DNA of 64,000 nucleotides, from contig NZ_CP032317.1 in assembly GCF_003574965.1 (NCBI RefSeq), positions 2,666,001-2,730,000 of the forward strand. The letters are read 5' to 3'. Position 1 is the stretch's first letter, and every line of letters begins with the position of its first letter. Positions 18,096-26,723 of the stretch are shown here, piece by piece. Origin of the DNA: Hymenobacter oligotrophus. Its GTDB lineage: Bacteria; Bacteroidota; Bacteroidia; Cytophagales; Hymenobacteraceae. Both the position numbers and the translations under genes were made by a program. The notes beneath the pieces are model-generated. The model did not search any database and was not told where the DNA came from. It saw only the letters and a list, made by a program, of their open reading frames with translations.

Positions 18096-21000
18096 CTAAG
18101 CTTGCAGGGTAAGTTCTTCGCCGGCCATTACGCGGTTCACCGGGCCGTTGCTCCAGGCTTCGCGCAGGTCGGCGGTAGCGGCGTACACCACCGTTTGGTT
18201 CTGGTGGCGAATGACCAGGCGGCCATTATCCGTCACCACACCTAGGCGGGTGGCGCGGCCAGCCATCAGGGCTTCAAAATCTACTACGTCCTCCGGAGCC
18301 ACAGTAGCCACAAAGCGCGAGTGGCTTTCCGAGAACAGCTCCGTTGGGACCGGCAGCTCACCTTCCAAGGTCAGTTCGGCGCCTAGGTTGTCGTCGCCAA
18401 ACAAGCATTCGGCCACGGCTACGGCCAGACCACCGTCGGAGAGGTCGTGGCACGATACGATGAGGCTCGCATCGTGGGCGCGGCCAACTTTCTCGTACAG
18501 GTCTTTGGCTTCGGCGGGCCGCACGCGGGGCACGTTCTGGCCCAGCTCGCCGAAGAGGTGGTAGAGCTCCGAGCCGCCTAACTCGTCGTAGGTATCGCCG
18601 AGCAGGTAGACCACGTCGCCAGGGGCTTTGAAGTCCGAGGTGACGGCGCGGCGCACGTCGGGCATCAGGGCGGTCATCGAGTAGAGCACGGTGGGCGGCA
18701 CCGAAATCTTCTGCCCGTCGGCCTTGAAGTCGTTTTTCATCGAGTCCTTGCCCGAGGTCAGCGGAATGTGGTAAGCCACGCACATGTCGCGCAGGGCCTC
18801 GCAGAGCTGCACCAGGGCCGCCAGCTTCTGCTTGCCGTCGGGGTTAGTCACGGGGTCGTACACCGAGTCGGGCACGCAGAAGTTGTCGTTGACGGACCAG
18901 AAAATTCCGTCCCCGGGCGTCAGGTTAGGCAGCTTGCCGCCCACCGACACGATCTGGCGCACGGCCTCGTCGAAGGCGCCGGCCGACATCTGATAGGGGT
19001 CGATGTCGCCGTAGCGCGGCAGGATGCCGTTGCTCACCGCCACGCCTTCCCACGACTCAAAGTTGAACTGCACCACGGCCGCATCCTGCGGCGCCTGCCC
19101 GGTGCGGCCCATCAGCGGCTTAACAACAGTGCGGCCCTTCACCTCGTGGTCGTACTGGCGAATCACGGCCTCACGCGAGCAAATGTTCAGCGCGCCGAGC
19201 AGCTTAATCAAAAGCTCCGTCGCGTCGAGCGAAGCGGGCAGCTTGGGTTCGTGCAGGGTCGGCAGTTGCCACTCGGCGTCGAGCACCTTGCGCGGCACGC
19301 CTTCGTGCAGGAACTCCAGCGACAAGGAAGCCACCGGCTGCCCGTCGAAGGTCACGTCGAGGCGGCCGTTGTCGGTGAACTCGCCGATGTCCGACAGCTC
19401 CACTTCCATCTCAGCGGCCAGCGCGTTCAGCTCCGCGAACTTCGCGGGCTCCACCACCAGCGTAAACCGCTCCTGCGACTCCGAGAGGAAAATCTCCCAG
19501 GGGCGCAGGCCGGGGTACTTCAGCGGCACTTTTTCCAGCTCCACCGTGGCGCCGCCGCTGATGCCGGCCAGCTCACCTACCGACGAGGACAAACCGCCCG
19601 CGCCGTTGTCGGTGCTGCACTTGATTAGGCCGCGGCGGGTAGCCAGCAGCAGGAAGTCCATGGCCAGCTTTTGGGTAATCGGGGAGCCGATCTGCACGGC
19701 CGTGGCCGGCGCGGCTTCGTCCAGCTCGATGCTCGAGAAGGTAGCACCGTGAATGCCATCTTTACCCACCCGGCCGCCGGCCATGATGATCCGGTCGCCG
19801 GCGTCGATCTTCTTTTCCCAAGCGTCCTGCCCCGCCAGCTGCATCGGCAGCACGGCGCCGGTGCCGCAGTACACCAGCGGCTTGCCGCGGTAGCGCTCAT
19901 CGAATACGATGGCGCCGTTCACCGTCGGCACGCCCGACTTGTTGCCGCCGTCTTCAATGCCTTTGCGCACGCCCTCGAACACCCGGCGCGGGTGCAGCTG
20001 TCCCGTCAGCAACGGCCCCGACCAGTTCGGCGGGCCGAAGCAGAGCACATTGGTATTAAAGAGCAGCCGCGCGCCGCCGATGCCGGTAGCCAGCGGGTCG
20101 CGGTTGTTGCCGAGGATGCCGGTAATGGCTCCGCCGTATGGGTCGATAGCCGAGGGCGAGTTGTGGGTTTCGACCTTCCAGACGAACAACGACTCCTCGT
20201 TGATGCGCACCGCGCCGGCGTTGTCCGAAAATACCTTGATGAGCCAGTCGTTGCCGTTGGCACGCAGCAGCCGGTCTACTTCGGAGGTAGCCCCTTTGAT
20301 GTAGGTCTTGAACAGCCCGTCGATTTCCTTTTCCTCGCCCGTTACGGCGTTGCGGTAGCGGATGACGGCCGCAAACTCCTTGTGCTTGCAGTGCTCCGAC
20401 CAGGTTTGGGCCAGAATTTCCAGCTCGCAGTCCGTGGGGTCGGGCGTCAGGCCGGCATCGGCGCGGGCCATCTGCGTTTCGGCCGAGTAGAAATGGTCGC
20501 GGATGGTGCGCATTTCCTCCAGGTTCAGCGCGTACACGTTCTCCTTCGAGAGCTGCACCAGCTCTTCGTCGGTGAGGTTTTCCAGCCGGATGGTGTGCGT
20601 GGTGGAGTCGGCGCCGCCGCCGGGTTGTGGGGTAAAGTCGCGGATGCCCTGGGCGGTGTGCCCTACCAGGAAGCGGTTGATGAGCTTGTTGCCGAGCAAC
20701 TCCTCCGCCATGCGGCGCAGGTCTACCTCGGGCAGCTCCTTTTCCAGCAGGTATAGTCGCTTACTGAAGATGTGCTGTGTACGCGTGTCCAGCTCCGTAC
20801 CTAGGAAATCCTGCAGCGCGTTTTGGGCCGAGGTGCCTTCGTCGTCGGTTACGCCGGGGCCCTTGGCTACCAGGATGTAGCTCTTGAACTCCGGACCTAG
20901 GGCCCACTCGTCAAGCGCCACGTCGTTTAGCAACGGGTCCTGCAGGCACTGCGCCGCGAAGCTTTCGAGCTGCTCAGCCGAGAGCGGGTAGCGCACGGTG

Positions 21001-21137
21001 TACACAGCGCTGGTTTGCACGCGCCCGGTGAGCACGTGCAGGTGGCGCCGGGCGGCTTCGGCCACGCGGGCACCTTCGCCGTCGTGCTGGCCGGGGCGCG
21101 GAATCAGTTGGATGGTATGCGAAGCGGTGTTTTCCAA
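18096..21137 (-). CDS. purL: FGAM synthase, synthetase subunit with N-terminal PurS-like region
   Basis: Step 4 of purine synthesis: converts FGAR to FGAM using ammonia from PurQ. At 1013 aa it lies between small PurL (about 740 aa) and the large fused PurL (about 1290 aa). The first 160 residues resemble PurS followed by a linker, then the AIRS-type halves: QTWSEHCKHKEFAAV, SLFVWKVETHNSPSAIDPYG, NGAIVFDERY, STDNGAGGLSSSVGE, and CHDLSDGGLAVAVAE. The C-terminal glutaminase domain of large PurL is absent, and purQ follows 11 nt later. The only start downstream of the in-frame stop is TTG at 21137. That is unusual for the first pur gene after a repeat-bearing gap. Confidence 0.93.
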   Translation of the reverse strand: MENTASHTIQLIPRPGQHDGEGARVAEAARRHLHVLTGRVQTSAVYTVRYPLSAEQLESFAAQCLQDPLLNDVALDEWALGPEFKSYILVAKGPGVTDDEGTSAQNALQDFLGTELDTRTQHIFSKRLYLLEKELPEVDLRRMAEELLGNKLINRFLVGHTAQGIRDFTPQPGGGADSTTHTIRLENLTDEELVQLSKENVYALNLEEMRTIRDHFYSAETQMARADAGLTPDPTDCELEILAQTWSEHCKHKEFAAVIRYRNAVTGEEKEIDGLFKTYIKGATSEVDRLLRANGNDWLIKVFSDNAGAVRINEESLFVWKVETHNSPSAIDPYGGAITGILGNNRDPLATGIGGARLLFNTNVLCFGPPNWSGPLLTGQLHPRRVFEGVRKGIEDGGNKSGVPTVNGAIVFDERYRGKPLVYCGTGAVLPMQLAGQDAWEKKIDAGDRIIMAGGRVGKDGIHGATFSSIELDEAAPATAVQIGSPITQKLAMDFLLLATRRGLIKCSTDNGAGGLSSSVGELAGISGGATVELEKVPLKYPGLRPWEIFLSESQERFTLVVEPAKFAELNALAAEMEVELSDIGEFTDNGRLDVTFDGQPVASLSLEFLHEGVPRKVLDAEWQLPTLHEPKLPASLDATELLIKLLGALNICSREAVIRQYDHEVKGRTVVKPLMGRTGQAPQDAAVVQFNFESWEGVAVSNGILPRYGDIDPYQMSAGAFDEAVRQIVSVGGKLPNLTPGDGIFWSVNDNFCVPDSVYDPVTNPDGKQKLAALVQLCEALRDMCVAYHIPLTSGKDSMKNDFKADGQKISVPPTVLYSMTALMPDVRRAVTSDFKAPGDVVYLLGDTYDELGGSELYHLFGELGQNVPRVRPAEAKDLYEKVGRAHDASLIVSCHDLSDGGLAVAVAECLFGDDNLGAELTLEGELPVPTELFSESHSRFVATVAPEDVVDFEALMAGRATRLGVVTDNGRLVIRHQNQTVVYAATADLREAWSNGPVNRVMAGEELTLQA

Positions 21138-21745
21138 AGCTCAGAAGGGTAGCGAGTGTTGTGGCGCGGAGTGGTACTCCGCGACGAGCCGCAGGCGAGT
21201 AGCTTGCGTGAGGAGTGCGTGGTCGGCGGCTTCGGCAGACGCGAGGAACGCGCTGGCGCGGGTCGCGGAGTACCACTCCGCGCCACTGGCAAACCCCAAG
21301 AATGCGGTAAGCCGCCCCGGGCCCGACGTACGGGCCACAAGGCGGCTTACCATGTTGTGCGGAGCGGTGCTCCAAGAGGCCGCATGCGCGGCGTGGGTGT
21401 TCGAAGAAGCATCTTCGCCGAAGTACCCTAGGTGCTTTGCTACCTTGGCAGCGGCGGGTTTTCGCAGCTGCTTTTGGAAGTCGGCTTGGCACGCAAGGCT
21501 TTGGCTGTGCAGCGGCTGCGACTCGGCATGTTGTTGCTGTTGTCGCTCGGCTATTTGCTCTTCCACTTCCCGGCGCTCGGCATCGAGGCGCAGGCCCGCG
21601 GCTCGGCTCAGCAGCGCGCTACGGCGCCACATGCTGTCGAACGAGGCCTTGTTAGGCCGGGTTCGCGTGAGCGAAGTGGAGGTATGGGAGAGGCTTCGTT
21701 GCACAGGGTAGCGAAGGAGATACAAAAGAACGACAACCGCCGCCC
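21138..21745. other. 608-bp gap between pyrE and purL with a repeat and no confident gene
   Basis: Contains the inverted-repeat element at 21161-21286 and a partial third arm near 21357-21374 (GCGGAGCGGTGCTCC). The rest, 21380-21745, is open on the minus strand in one frame. Its stretch AAGLRLDAERREVEEQIAER looks like a charged helix, but no family is recognisable and overlapping frames on the plus strand are equally long. I see no promoter of the Bacteroidota type for purL, so whether pur genes are read through from pyrE is open. Confidence 0.5.
21161..21286. repeat. Inverted-repeat element with self-palindromic arms (family B, copy 1)
   Basis: Two identical 25-nt arms in inverted orientation (21161-21185 and 21262-21286), 76 nt apart. 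Each arm contains CGCGGAGTGGTACTCCGCG, itself a palindrome. A similar design with CGCGGACT...AGTCCGCG is found at 35797-35894. Confidence 0.8.
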
Positions 21746-22363
21746 TTACGCAAGCGTCGGCACGACGTCGGGCCGGCTCCCGGGCTTTACTGCCGGCATG
21801 CCTTTGGCACACAGCGGACAATTTTCGGGCTGGTAGGTGGCCGCCTGAACCGGTAGCAACGCAAACAAAGGGAAGTCTAGTTCATGCTGGCCGCCGGTGC
21901 GGTCGATCAGGCAAGCCACACCGAGCACTTCCACGCCCATTTGGCGCAGTACCTCGGCTACCTCCAAGGTCGATTTACCGGTGGTTACCACGTCTTCGGC
22001 GATGATGACTTTCTCGCCGGGCCGCAGCGCGAAGCCGCGGCGCAGCGTCATCCTGGTATCGGCGTCGCGCTCGGTGAAGATGCCGGGCACATTCAGCTGA
22101 CGGGCCAGCTCGTAGCTTACGACCACGCCGCCCATGGCGGGGCCCACTACCACGTCGGGCTGCAGGCCAGCTTCTTGGATCAGCTTAGCCAGTACACCTA
22201 GGGCCGGAGCAGCTAAGTCGGGACGGCGCAAGAAGCGGGCGCACTGCACGTAGGTATCGGAGTGCAGGCCCGACGACAGGCGAAAGTGGCCGCTCAGCAG
22301 GGCATCTTCGCCGCGCAGCTGCTGCTCAAATTGTTGCTGAAAATCGCTCGGAGCGTAGGGCAT
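21746..22363 (-). CDS. pyrE: Orotate phosphoribosyltransferase
   Basis: Joins orotate and PRPP to OMP, the fifth pyrimidine step. The 205-aa protein has the PRPP loop VIIAEDVVTTGKSTLEV, and the N-terminal FRLSSGLHSDTYVQC typical of the family. The C terminus carries an extra CPLC pair followed by a Pro-rich tail, seen in the longer PyrE type. The ATG at 22363 overlaps the end of pyrF by 38 nt, so pyrF and pyrE are tightly coupled. The order pyrD-like, pyrF, pyrE matches pathway neighbours. Confidence 0.94.
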   Translation of the reverse strand: MPYAPSDFQQQFEQQLRGEDALLSGHFRLSSGLHSDTYVQCARFLRRPDLAAPALGVLAKLIQEAGLQPDVVVGPAMGGVVVSYELARQLNVPGIFTERDADTRMTLRRGFALRPGEKVIIAEDVVTTGKSTLEVAEVLRQMGVEVLGVACLIDRTGGQHELDFPLFALLPVQAATYQPENCPLCAKGMPAVKPGSRPDVVPTLA

Positions 22364-23096
22364 TGATTTGTTCGGTAAGGTCGCGGGCCGCGGCGCCAGC
22401 GTCGGCGGCCTGCCAGATGCTACGGGAAGTATTGATCAGAAGACCTAGGCCGTCGGAGGCGCGGCAGCCGGCCTGCACGGTAGCGGCTAAGTCGCCGCCC
22501 TGGGCACCCACGCCGGGCACGAGGAACCACAGCTCGGGGCAACGCTGGCGCAGGCGGGCCAGGGCGTCGGCGTTGGTAGCGCCTACTACCAAGCCTAGGT
22601 CGGGGTGCTGGGGGTAAAGGTCCTGCACCACATCGGCGGCTAGGTCGCTGAGCGTGCCGCCGCGCACCAGCTGCTCATCCTGCAAGGAGTGCGCAGGCTT
22701 GTTGGACGTTTTGGCCAGCACGAACACAGCTTTGCCGGGGCGGGCAAACGGCACAATGGCGTCGTCGCCCATGTAGGGATTCACCGTCACGCCATCGGCC
22801 CCGATGATGTCGTAGGCAAAGGCGGCGTAGCGCTCGGCGGTGTTGGCAATGTCGCCGAACTTCCCGTCGAGGATCATCGGCACCTCCCTAGGTATCCACT
22901 CGCGCAGGCGCTGCAGCAGGGCTACCCCGTCGGGGCGGGCCAGGAAGAATGCCAGGTTGGGCTTGAAGCCGGCGGCGTACTCGGCCGTTTGCTCTACCAC
23001 CTCACGCAAGCGGGTCTCTACGTTCTCGCCTACCGGGTCGAGGCCCACGCAGAGCAGCGAGCCGGTAGTTTGGGCGCGGCGGGTTAGCTGATCCAT
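22326..23096 (-). CDS. pyrF: Orotidine 5'-phosphate decarboxylase
   Basis: Decarboxylates OMP to UMP, the last step of de novo pyrimidine synthesis. The 256-aa protein is of the longer bacterial class (MtOMPDC-like, type 2): LLCVGLDPVGEN, FKPNLAFF, and the catalytic array MILDGKFGDIANTAERYA, which keeps the Asp-x-Lys-x-x-Asp pattern. Later GVTVNPYMGDDAI and FLVPGVGAQGGDL fit the phosphate-binding end. It overlaps the pyrD-like gene by 13 nt and pyrE by 38 nt. Confidence 0.94.
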   Translation of the reverse strand: MDQLTRRAQTTGSLLCVGLDPVGENVETRLREVVEQTAEYAAGFKPNLAFFLARPDGVALLQRLREWIPREVPMILDGKFGDIANTAERYAAFAYDIIGADGVTVNPYMGDDAIVPFARPGKAVFVLAKTSNKPAHSLQDEQLVRGGTLSDLAADVVQDLYPQHPDLGLVVGATNADALARLRQRCPELWFLVPGVGAQGGDLAATVQAGCRASDGLGLLINTSRSIWQAADAGAAARDLTEQINALRSERFSATI

Positions 23097-23950
23097 GCGG
23101 CTTTGTTGGTTTCGGTGAGGTTATGGGCGGTTTCCCATTCGGTGGCGAGGCGTGCCGTGAGGCCGGGCTCCAGCCACTCGCCGGTGGCTACCTGCACGGC
23201 TGCCGCGCCGCAGCGCAGGTAGTCGCGCACGTGCTGAGCCGTGAAGATGCCGCCGGTGCCGATGACGGGCAGCGTCAGGTTTTCGTCGTGAGCCAGCTCG
23301 TACACGCAGCGCAGGGCCATGGGCCGCAGCGCCTCGCCCGAGAGGCCACCCAGGATAGGCTCGCCACCATCGGGCAGGTGCAAGGCTTTTAGGGTGTTGC
23401 AGGCGGCCAGGGCCGTGGCGCCCCCCTCCTGCGCACCTAGGGCCAGGGCGCGCACGTGGTCGGGCCACGGGGGCAGCTTCACGACGAGTGCGGCTTGGTC
23501 GCCGAGTTCGTTGCGCACGGCTTCGGTGGCCTCGCGCACAAAGCGCGGCGTCAGGTCGAAGCCTTTCTGGGTGGTGGCGCTGCTGATGTATATCTCAACT
23601 CCGGCAATTTGGCCGGCGGCTTCGCGGGCCAGAAAGCGGGCAATTTTTCTGAATCCGGGGATGCCGGGAGCGGTGATGCTCACCAGCACGGGTACGCCAT
23701 GGCGGCGCAGGTGCGGCAGGTGGTCTTGTACCAGCTGCTCGGCGCCGTCGGTGCGACGGTCGGTGGTGTTAAGCAGCGACGAATCGGCTACGCGGATGAG
23801 GCCATCGCGCCCGCCGGGCTGTGGCTCCATAATCACCGTTTTGGTGAAAATGGCACCTAGGCGCTCGTAGCCTAGGTTATCGGGCAGTTGCCAGGGAGCA
23901 GCAGCCAGGCACACGGGGTTCTGCAGCGAAAGAGTGGGGCCGAGTTGCAT
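23084..23950 (-). CDS. Dihydroorotate dehydrogenase-like flavoprotein
   Basis: 288-aa TIM-barrel flavoprotein of the DHODH class 1 fold and first gene before pyrF and pyrE. FMN-binding features are present: FTKTV (Lys37), VVKLPP (Lys158), NTLKAL (Asn185), GGLSGEALRP, and IGTGGIFTAQ. However, the catalytic loop that normally reads NxSCPN is EIYISSATTQK at about residues 119-129, without the Cys, Pro or second Asn. The usual N-x-x-GLPN-x-G orotate motif is also absent; the matching region reads LLNTTDRRTDG. It may be a divergent PyrD or a related enzyme on another substrate, so no gene symbol is given. Confidence 0.75.
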   Translation of the reverse strand: MQLGPTLSLQNPVCLAAAPWQLPDNLGYERLGAIFTKTVIMEPQPGGRDGLIRVADSSLLNTTDRRTDGAEQLVQDHLPHLRRHGVPVLVSITAPGIPGFRKIARFLAREAAGQIAGVEIYISSATTQKGFDLTPRFVREATEAVRNELGDQAALVVKLPPWPDHVRALALGAQEGGATALAACNTLKALHLPDGGEPILGGLSGEALRPMALRCVYELAHDENLTLPVIGTGGIFTAQHVRDYLRCGAAAVQVATGEWLEPGLTARLATEWETAHNLTETNKAAWIS

Positions 23951-24246
23951 AGTGGATGGGGCTATTTGTTCGGGCGGTCGGGTGGCGCAAATCGAAGAAC
24001 CTGGTGCACCACAGCGTACTTACCGCGCCGCGCCGGCCGAAGCACCTCTACCGCTTAATGTGGCGGCTTTGGGCTCACCGTTGCTCGGACCGCCAGCCGT
24101 AAAGATGCTTCGGCCGACGCGGCGGGGCTGTGTTGCTGGTTGCGGCTGTTCTCCCCTTTTGCCAGCGCTGCGTGGGGCCGGCCTAGGGAAAACGAAAAGC
24201 AAAGGCAAGCCAACTGTTTTCCCCGGCACCCGGCGCGAGCGGACAC

Positions 24247-24276
24247 AAAAAAACCGCTCCGGTAACAACCGGGCGG
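24247..24276 (-). terminator. Rho-independent terminator of the leader or small RNA
   Basis: On the minus strand a 9-bp GC-rich stem with one bulge and a 4-nt loop (24254-24276) is followed by seven T residues (24253-24247). It is a textbook intrinsic terminator, about 300 nt upstream of the pyrD-like start and 130 nt after a consensus promoter. Confidence 0.85.
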
Positions 24277-24396
24277 CTAACGAGGGAAAAGCAGGAAAAG
24301 GAAACGAAATCAATCAACGGAAACAGGTTTCGACCCCGTTGCAGAACCTGCGGTTGAGCCGTTCCGCGCTTCGTTTTATGTTGATGATTCAGAAGC
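24247..24396 (-). ncRNA. Candidate structured small RNA or attenuated leader upstream of the pyr/pur block
   Basis: A predicted transcript of about 150 nt runs from a consensus promoter (24403-24432) to the terminator at 24247. It can fold into a long three-part hairpin: AAACGAA (24302-24308) with TTCGTTT (24370-24376), TCAAC (24314-24318) with GTTGA (24353-24357), and CAGGTT (24324-24329) with AACCTG (24345-24350). A competing pairing, CAACGG (24315-24320) with CCGTTG (24336-24341), excludes part of it. There is no good open frame. It could be a free small RNA, for example 6S-like, or a regulated leader of the pyr genes. I do not recognise the family. Confidence 0.6.
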
Positions 24397-24402
24397 ACGT
24401 CG

Positions 24403-24432
24403 CAAAAGTATCCAACTTCACCAGAAGGCCAA
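24403..24432 (-). promoter_or_regulatory. Consensus Bacteroidota promoter
   Basis: On the minus strand TTG (24432-24430), exactly 19 nt, then TACTTTTG (24410-24403), a full match to TTG-N19-TAnnTTTG. Transcription would start near 24396 and run into the candidate small RNA and then toward the pyrD-like gene. Confidence 0.75.
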
Positions 24433-24825
24433 CACCGCACCCCGATATAGTTGCTGTTAAGAAAATGTTAAGCTCAACAAGTGCTTATATTACTAAGGTA
24501 TTCCTTTAGTAGCGCAGCTATTCATAATAACTAATTGAATTGCAACACGCTTTCCCCAATACTCAACCTTATTCCACCCGTTAAGGCGCATACCACTCAT
24601 TGTATTTTTTAACTTTTCTCAGAATAACTTTATTGCAAAAGTAAAAATCAGCCTTGTTGAAAAAATGCAAAACCATTTATACATTTACTGAAAGTTTAGG
24701 GCATTTGGCTGAATTGAGGAGTTGAGGGTTCATGTTTTGATAACGCTGGCTTAACCTCGTCGGCGCCCCGCTTACCGGAACTTTGCACATCACATTTCCA
24801 AGTTTGTTACATCACCTCCCGCGCT
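24433..24825. other. AT-rich intergenic region upstream of the DUF4468-like gene
   Basis: Stretch of much lower GC than its surroundings, between the minus-strand promoter at 24403-24432 and the ATG at 24826. It holds no open frame of note. A weak -7-like GAACTTTG lies at about 24779-24786, roughly 40 nt before the start of the next gene; no TTG at the right distance was found. Confidence 0.5.
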
Positions 24826-25401
24826 ATGAAATCACCGTTACTACTGCTCAGTTTAGTGCTTGCGCTGCTCGCCGGCACGCCGGCCCTGGCGCAGTCGGAT
24901 GCGCCCGTTGAATACAGCGAGCGGGTGCCGGCCGGCTCCTACGGCCGCTCTACGCTGCACGCCCGCACCCAGGAGTGGGTGGAGCGCCGCTTTGCTTACG
25001 GCCCCAAAACCGATTTCTCTACCAACCCCGCCGCCGGCACCGTGCGCGTGCTGGGCACCGTAAAGCTTAAGCCCGTCGATAACAAAGGCCAGGAGGTTGA
25101 GCGCACCGCCCGCTTCGAGTTTACGTGCCAGGCCACCGACGAAGGCTACACCTACAGCGTGGGCGCGTTTCGGGTAATTACAGACCCGCAAAAACTCGAT
25201 ACGACGGTGCCGCTGGATGACTACCTGGCCCAGCTGCGCGCCGAAAAAAACAACGACCGCACCAAGAACGACCGCCGCGTACGGGCCCAGGCCAACTCGC
25301 TGGCCAGCGAAATTGCCATGAGCTTCCGCTCGTACATGAACCAGATTCCGGCGAGCGAAGACGGCAGCGTGGGCTTGCCCGCCGCCACCGGAAGCAACTA
25401 A
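24826..25401 (+). CDS. Exported protein, DUF4468-like
   Basis: 191-aa protein with a signal peptide (LLLLSLVLALLAGTPALAQ). The mature part starts with YSERVPAGSYGRSTLHARTQ, then a short beta-rich core (VRVLGTVKLKPVDNKGQ, ARFEFTCQATDEGYTYSV) like DUF4468 proteins, which have a TBP-like fold and unknown function. Its C-terminal half is charged and helical. Probably periplasmic. It is monocistronic, with an intrinsic terminator 30 nt after the stop. Confidence 0.65.
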   Translation: MKSPLLLLSLVLALLAGTPALAQSDAPVEYSERVPAGSYGRSTLHARTQEWVERRFAYGPKTDFSTNPAAGTVRVLGTVKLKPVDNKGQEVERTARFEFTCQATDEGYTYSVGAFRVITDPQKLDTTVPLDDYLAQLRAEKNNDRTKNDRRVRAQANSLASEIAMSFRSYMNQIPASEDGSVGLPAATGSN

Positions 25402-25429
25402 CCCACTGCCGGCACCGGCACTGGGCATA

Positions 25430-25461
25430 GCGGCCGCTCCTTGCCGGGCGGCCGCTTTTTT
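25430..25461 (+). terminator. Intrinsic terminator
   Basis: GCGGCCGC arms (25430-25437, 25448-25455) followed by six T residues, just after the DUF4468-like gene. Confidence 0.9.
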
Positions 25462-25921
25462 GTGCCCTAGGTGTTGCACAGCCCTGCCCGCGCAGGCAGC
25501 AGGGGTTTAGGCCTAGTTGCGGGGCGTGCGCCCAACTTCCAGCTTTTATTCCGGAAGAGCGGCGCTTGGCGAGCAATTTAATTTATGTGTTTTGTGCTAT
25601 TCAGTAGCAGCATCTACATAGCCACCTCGTCTGCATCTTGCCCCTGACAGAAATACAAAAAGCCACGCAATGCGTGGCTTTTTGTGCACTCACCCGGCTT
25701 ATGCAGCCTTTTCCATATGCTTGCAAAGTTACCGCCCCGACTGGGCTAGCCCTAGTCCGCACCCCGATAATAACACATTCGTAACCTAGGGCAAACCGGC
25801 GTTGCCAAGGCCCGAAACAGAGTTGGCACGGTTTTATTAACAATGCCAATCAGCAGTGCGCAGCAGCCTCGAGACGCAGCATTGCCCTTCCTTTTCCGTC
25901 CGATTTTTTCTTTCCGTGGTC
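25462..25921. other. 460-bp intergenic region with one bidirectional hairpin
   Basis: No supported gene. At 25655-25685 there is a perfect 15-bp hairpin, CAAAAAGCCACGCA and its complement, with T-runs on both strands. On the minus strand a -7-like TAACTTTG (about 25726-25733) sits about 45 nt before it, which could make a very short RNA, but no TTG element is at the right distance. Two CCTAGG sites lie at the ends of the region. Confidence 0.45.
25655..25685. terminator. Bidirectional intrinsic terminator-like hairpin
   Basis: 15-bp perfect arms around one base, with A-run and T-run flanks that make it work in either direction. No gene ends right here on either strand, so its owner is unclear. 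Confidence 0.6.
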
Positions 25922-26659
25922 ATGAAAACTAACCGCGCAGCTACTCTATTTGCTTTTGCTTCCGCCTTATTGCTCGGCTCGGCTACTGCGGCCCAGGCGC
26001 AGGTTCGCTCCTATTCCAACGCCCCTACGGCCACTGCCGGCAACAAAACCGACGGCGTGCGCTTCGGCATCCGGGCGGGCCTGAACGTGGCTGACTGGTC
26101 GGGCGACGCGGTAGAAAGCGTGCAAAGCCTTACCGACTTGGCCAACGGCGCCATCACCAAACAACAACGCCCGGGCTTTCATGCCGGCGCCTATGTAAGC
26201 CTGCCCCTAGGTCCGCGCTTTACGATTGAGCCGGGGGTGCAATACTCCGAGAAAGGCGTAATCGTGAGCGGCCGGGTGCCCATGGAGCAGTTTGATTTCC
26301 TGAACGCCAAAGCCACCGGCACGGCCCGCATGGGCTACATCGATGTGCCGGTGCTGGCCAAAGCCTACCTCACGCGCGGCTTGTACCTGTACGCCGGTCC
26401 GCAAGCCTCGTACTTGGTATCGGGCAAGGCGCGCGTTGAAGCCAGCGTGTTGGGCTTCGACGCGTACCAGCAGGACTTTGACGTGCGTCAGTACTTCCGC
26501 GAGCTTGATTTTGGCGTAAGCGGCGGCGCGGGCTACCAGTTCGGGAACGGATTGGGCCTGAGCGCCGGTTACGACTACGGTTTGTCGTCGCTGGATAAAA
26601 ACAACCGCTTCGACGCCCAAAACCGCGTCATCAAAGCTTCCCTGAACTTCTCCTTCTAA
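25922..26659 (+). CDS. Outer-membrane beta-barrel protein (PorT-like)
   Basis: 245-aa outer-membrane protein with signal peptide (FAFASALLLGSATAAQAQ) from the ATG at 25922; the upstream frame adds residues without meaning. The mature protein has alternating hydrophobic strands: RFGIRAGLNVADWSG, HAGAYVSLPLGPRFTIEPG, GYIDVPVLAKAYLTRGLYLYAG, and the closing strand VIKASLNFSF with a terminal Phe. This is the porin-like fold named outer-membrane beta-barrel or PorT family, common in Bacteroidota. Function is not predictable. A strong terminator follows. Confidence 0.85.
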   Translation: MKTNRAATLFAFASALLLGSATAAQAQVRSYSNAPTATAGNKTDGVRFGIRAGLNVADWSGDAVESVQSLTDLANGAITKQQRPGFHAGAYVSLPLGPRFTIEPGVQYSEKGVIVSGRVPMEQFDFLNAKATGTARMGYIDVPVLAKAYLTRGLYLYAGPQASYLVSGKARVEASVLGFDAYQQDFDVRQYFRELDFGVSGGAGYQFGNGLGLSAGYDYGLSSLDKNNRFDAQNRVIKASLNFSF

Positions 26660-26723
26660 CGGGCTGGTTCGGGGGTTTCTCCACCTTTGCTCTTTCACAC
26701 TGGCTGTTCGCTCACATAAACGC

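Noticed and set aside
21141-21821. A 226-codon minus-strand frame in the pyrE-purL gap
   Set aside because: It runs through the repeat element and into the end of pyrE, has no recognisable domain, and competing frames exist on the plus strand. Kept only as part of the gap description.
23934-24509. A 191-codon plus-strand frame upstream of the pyrD-like gene
   Set aside because: It crosses the terminator, the structured RNA and the promoter of the other strand; composition is not protein-like.
25601-25849. An 82-codon minus-strand frame around the bidirectional hairpin
   Set aside because: The hairpin lies within it and composition is poor; more likely intergenic.
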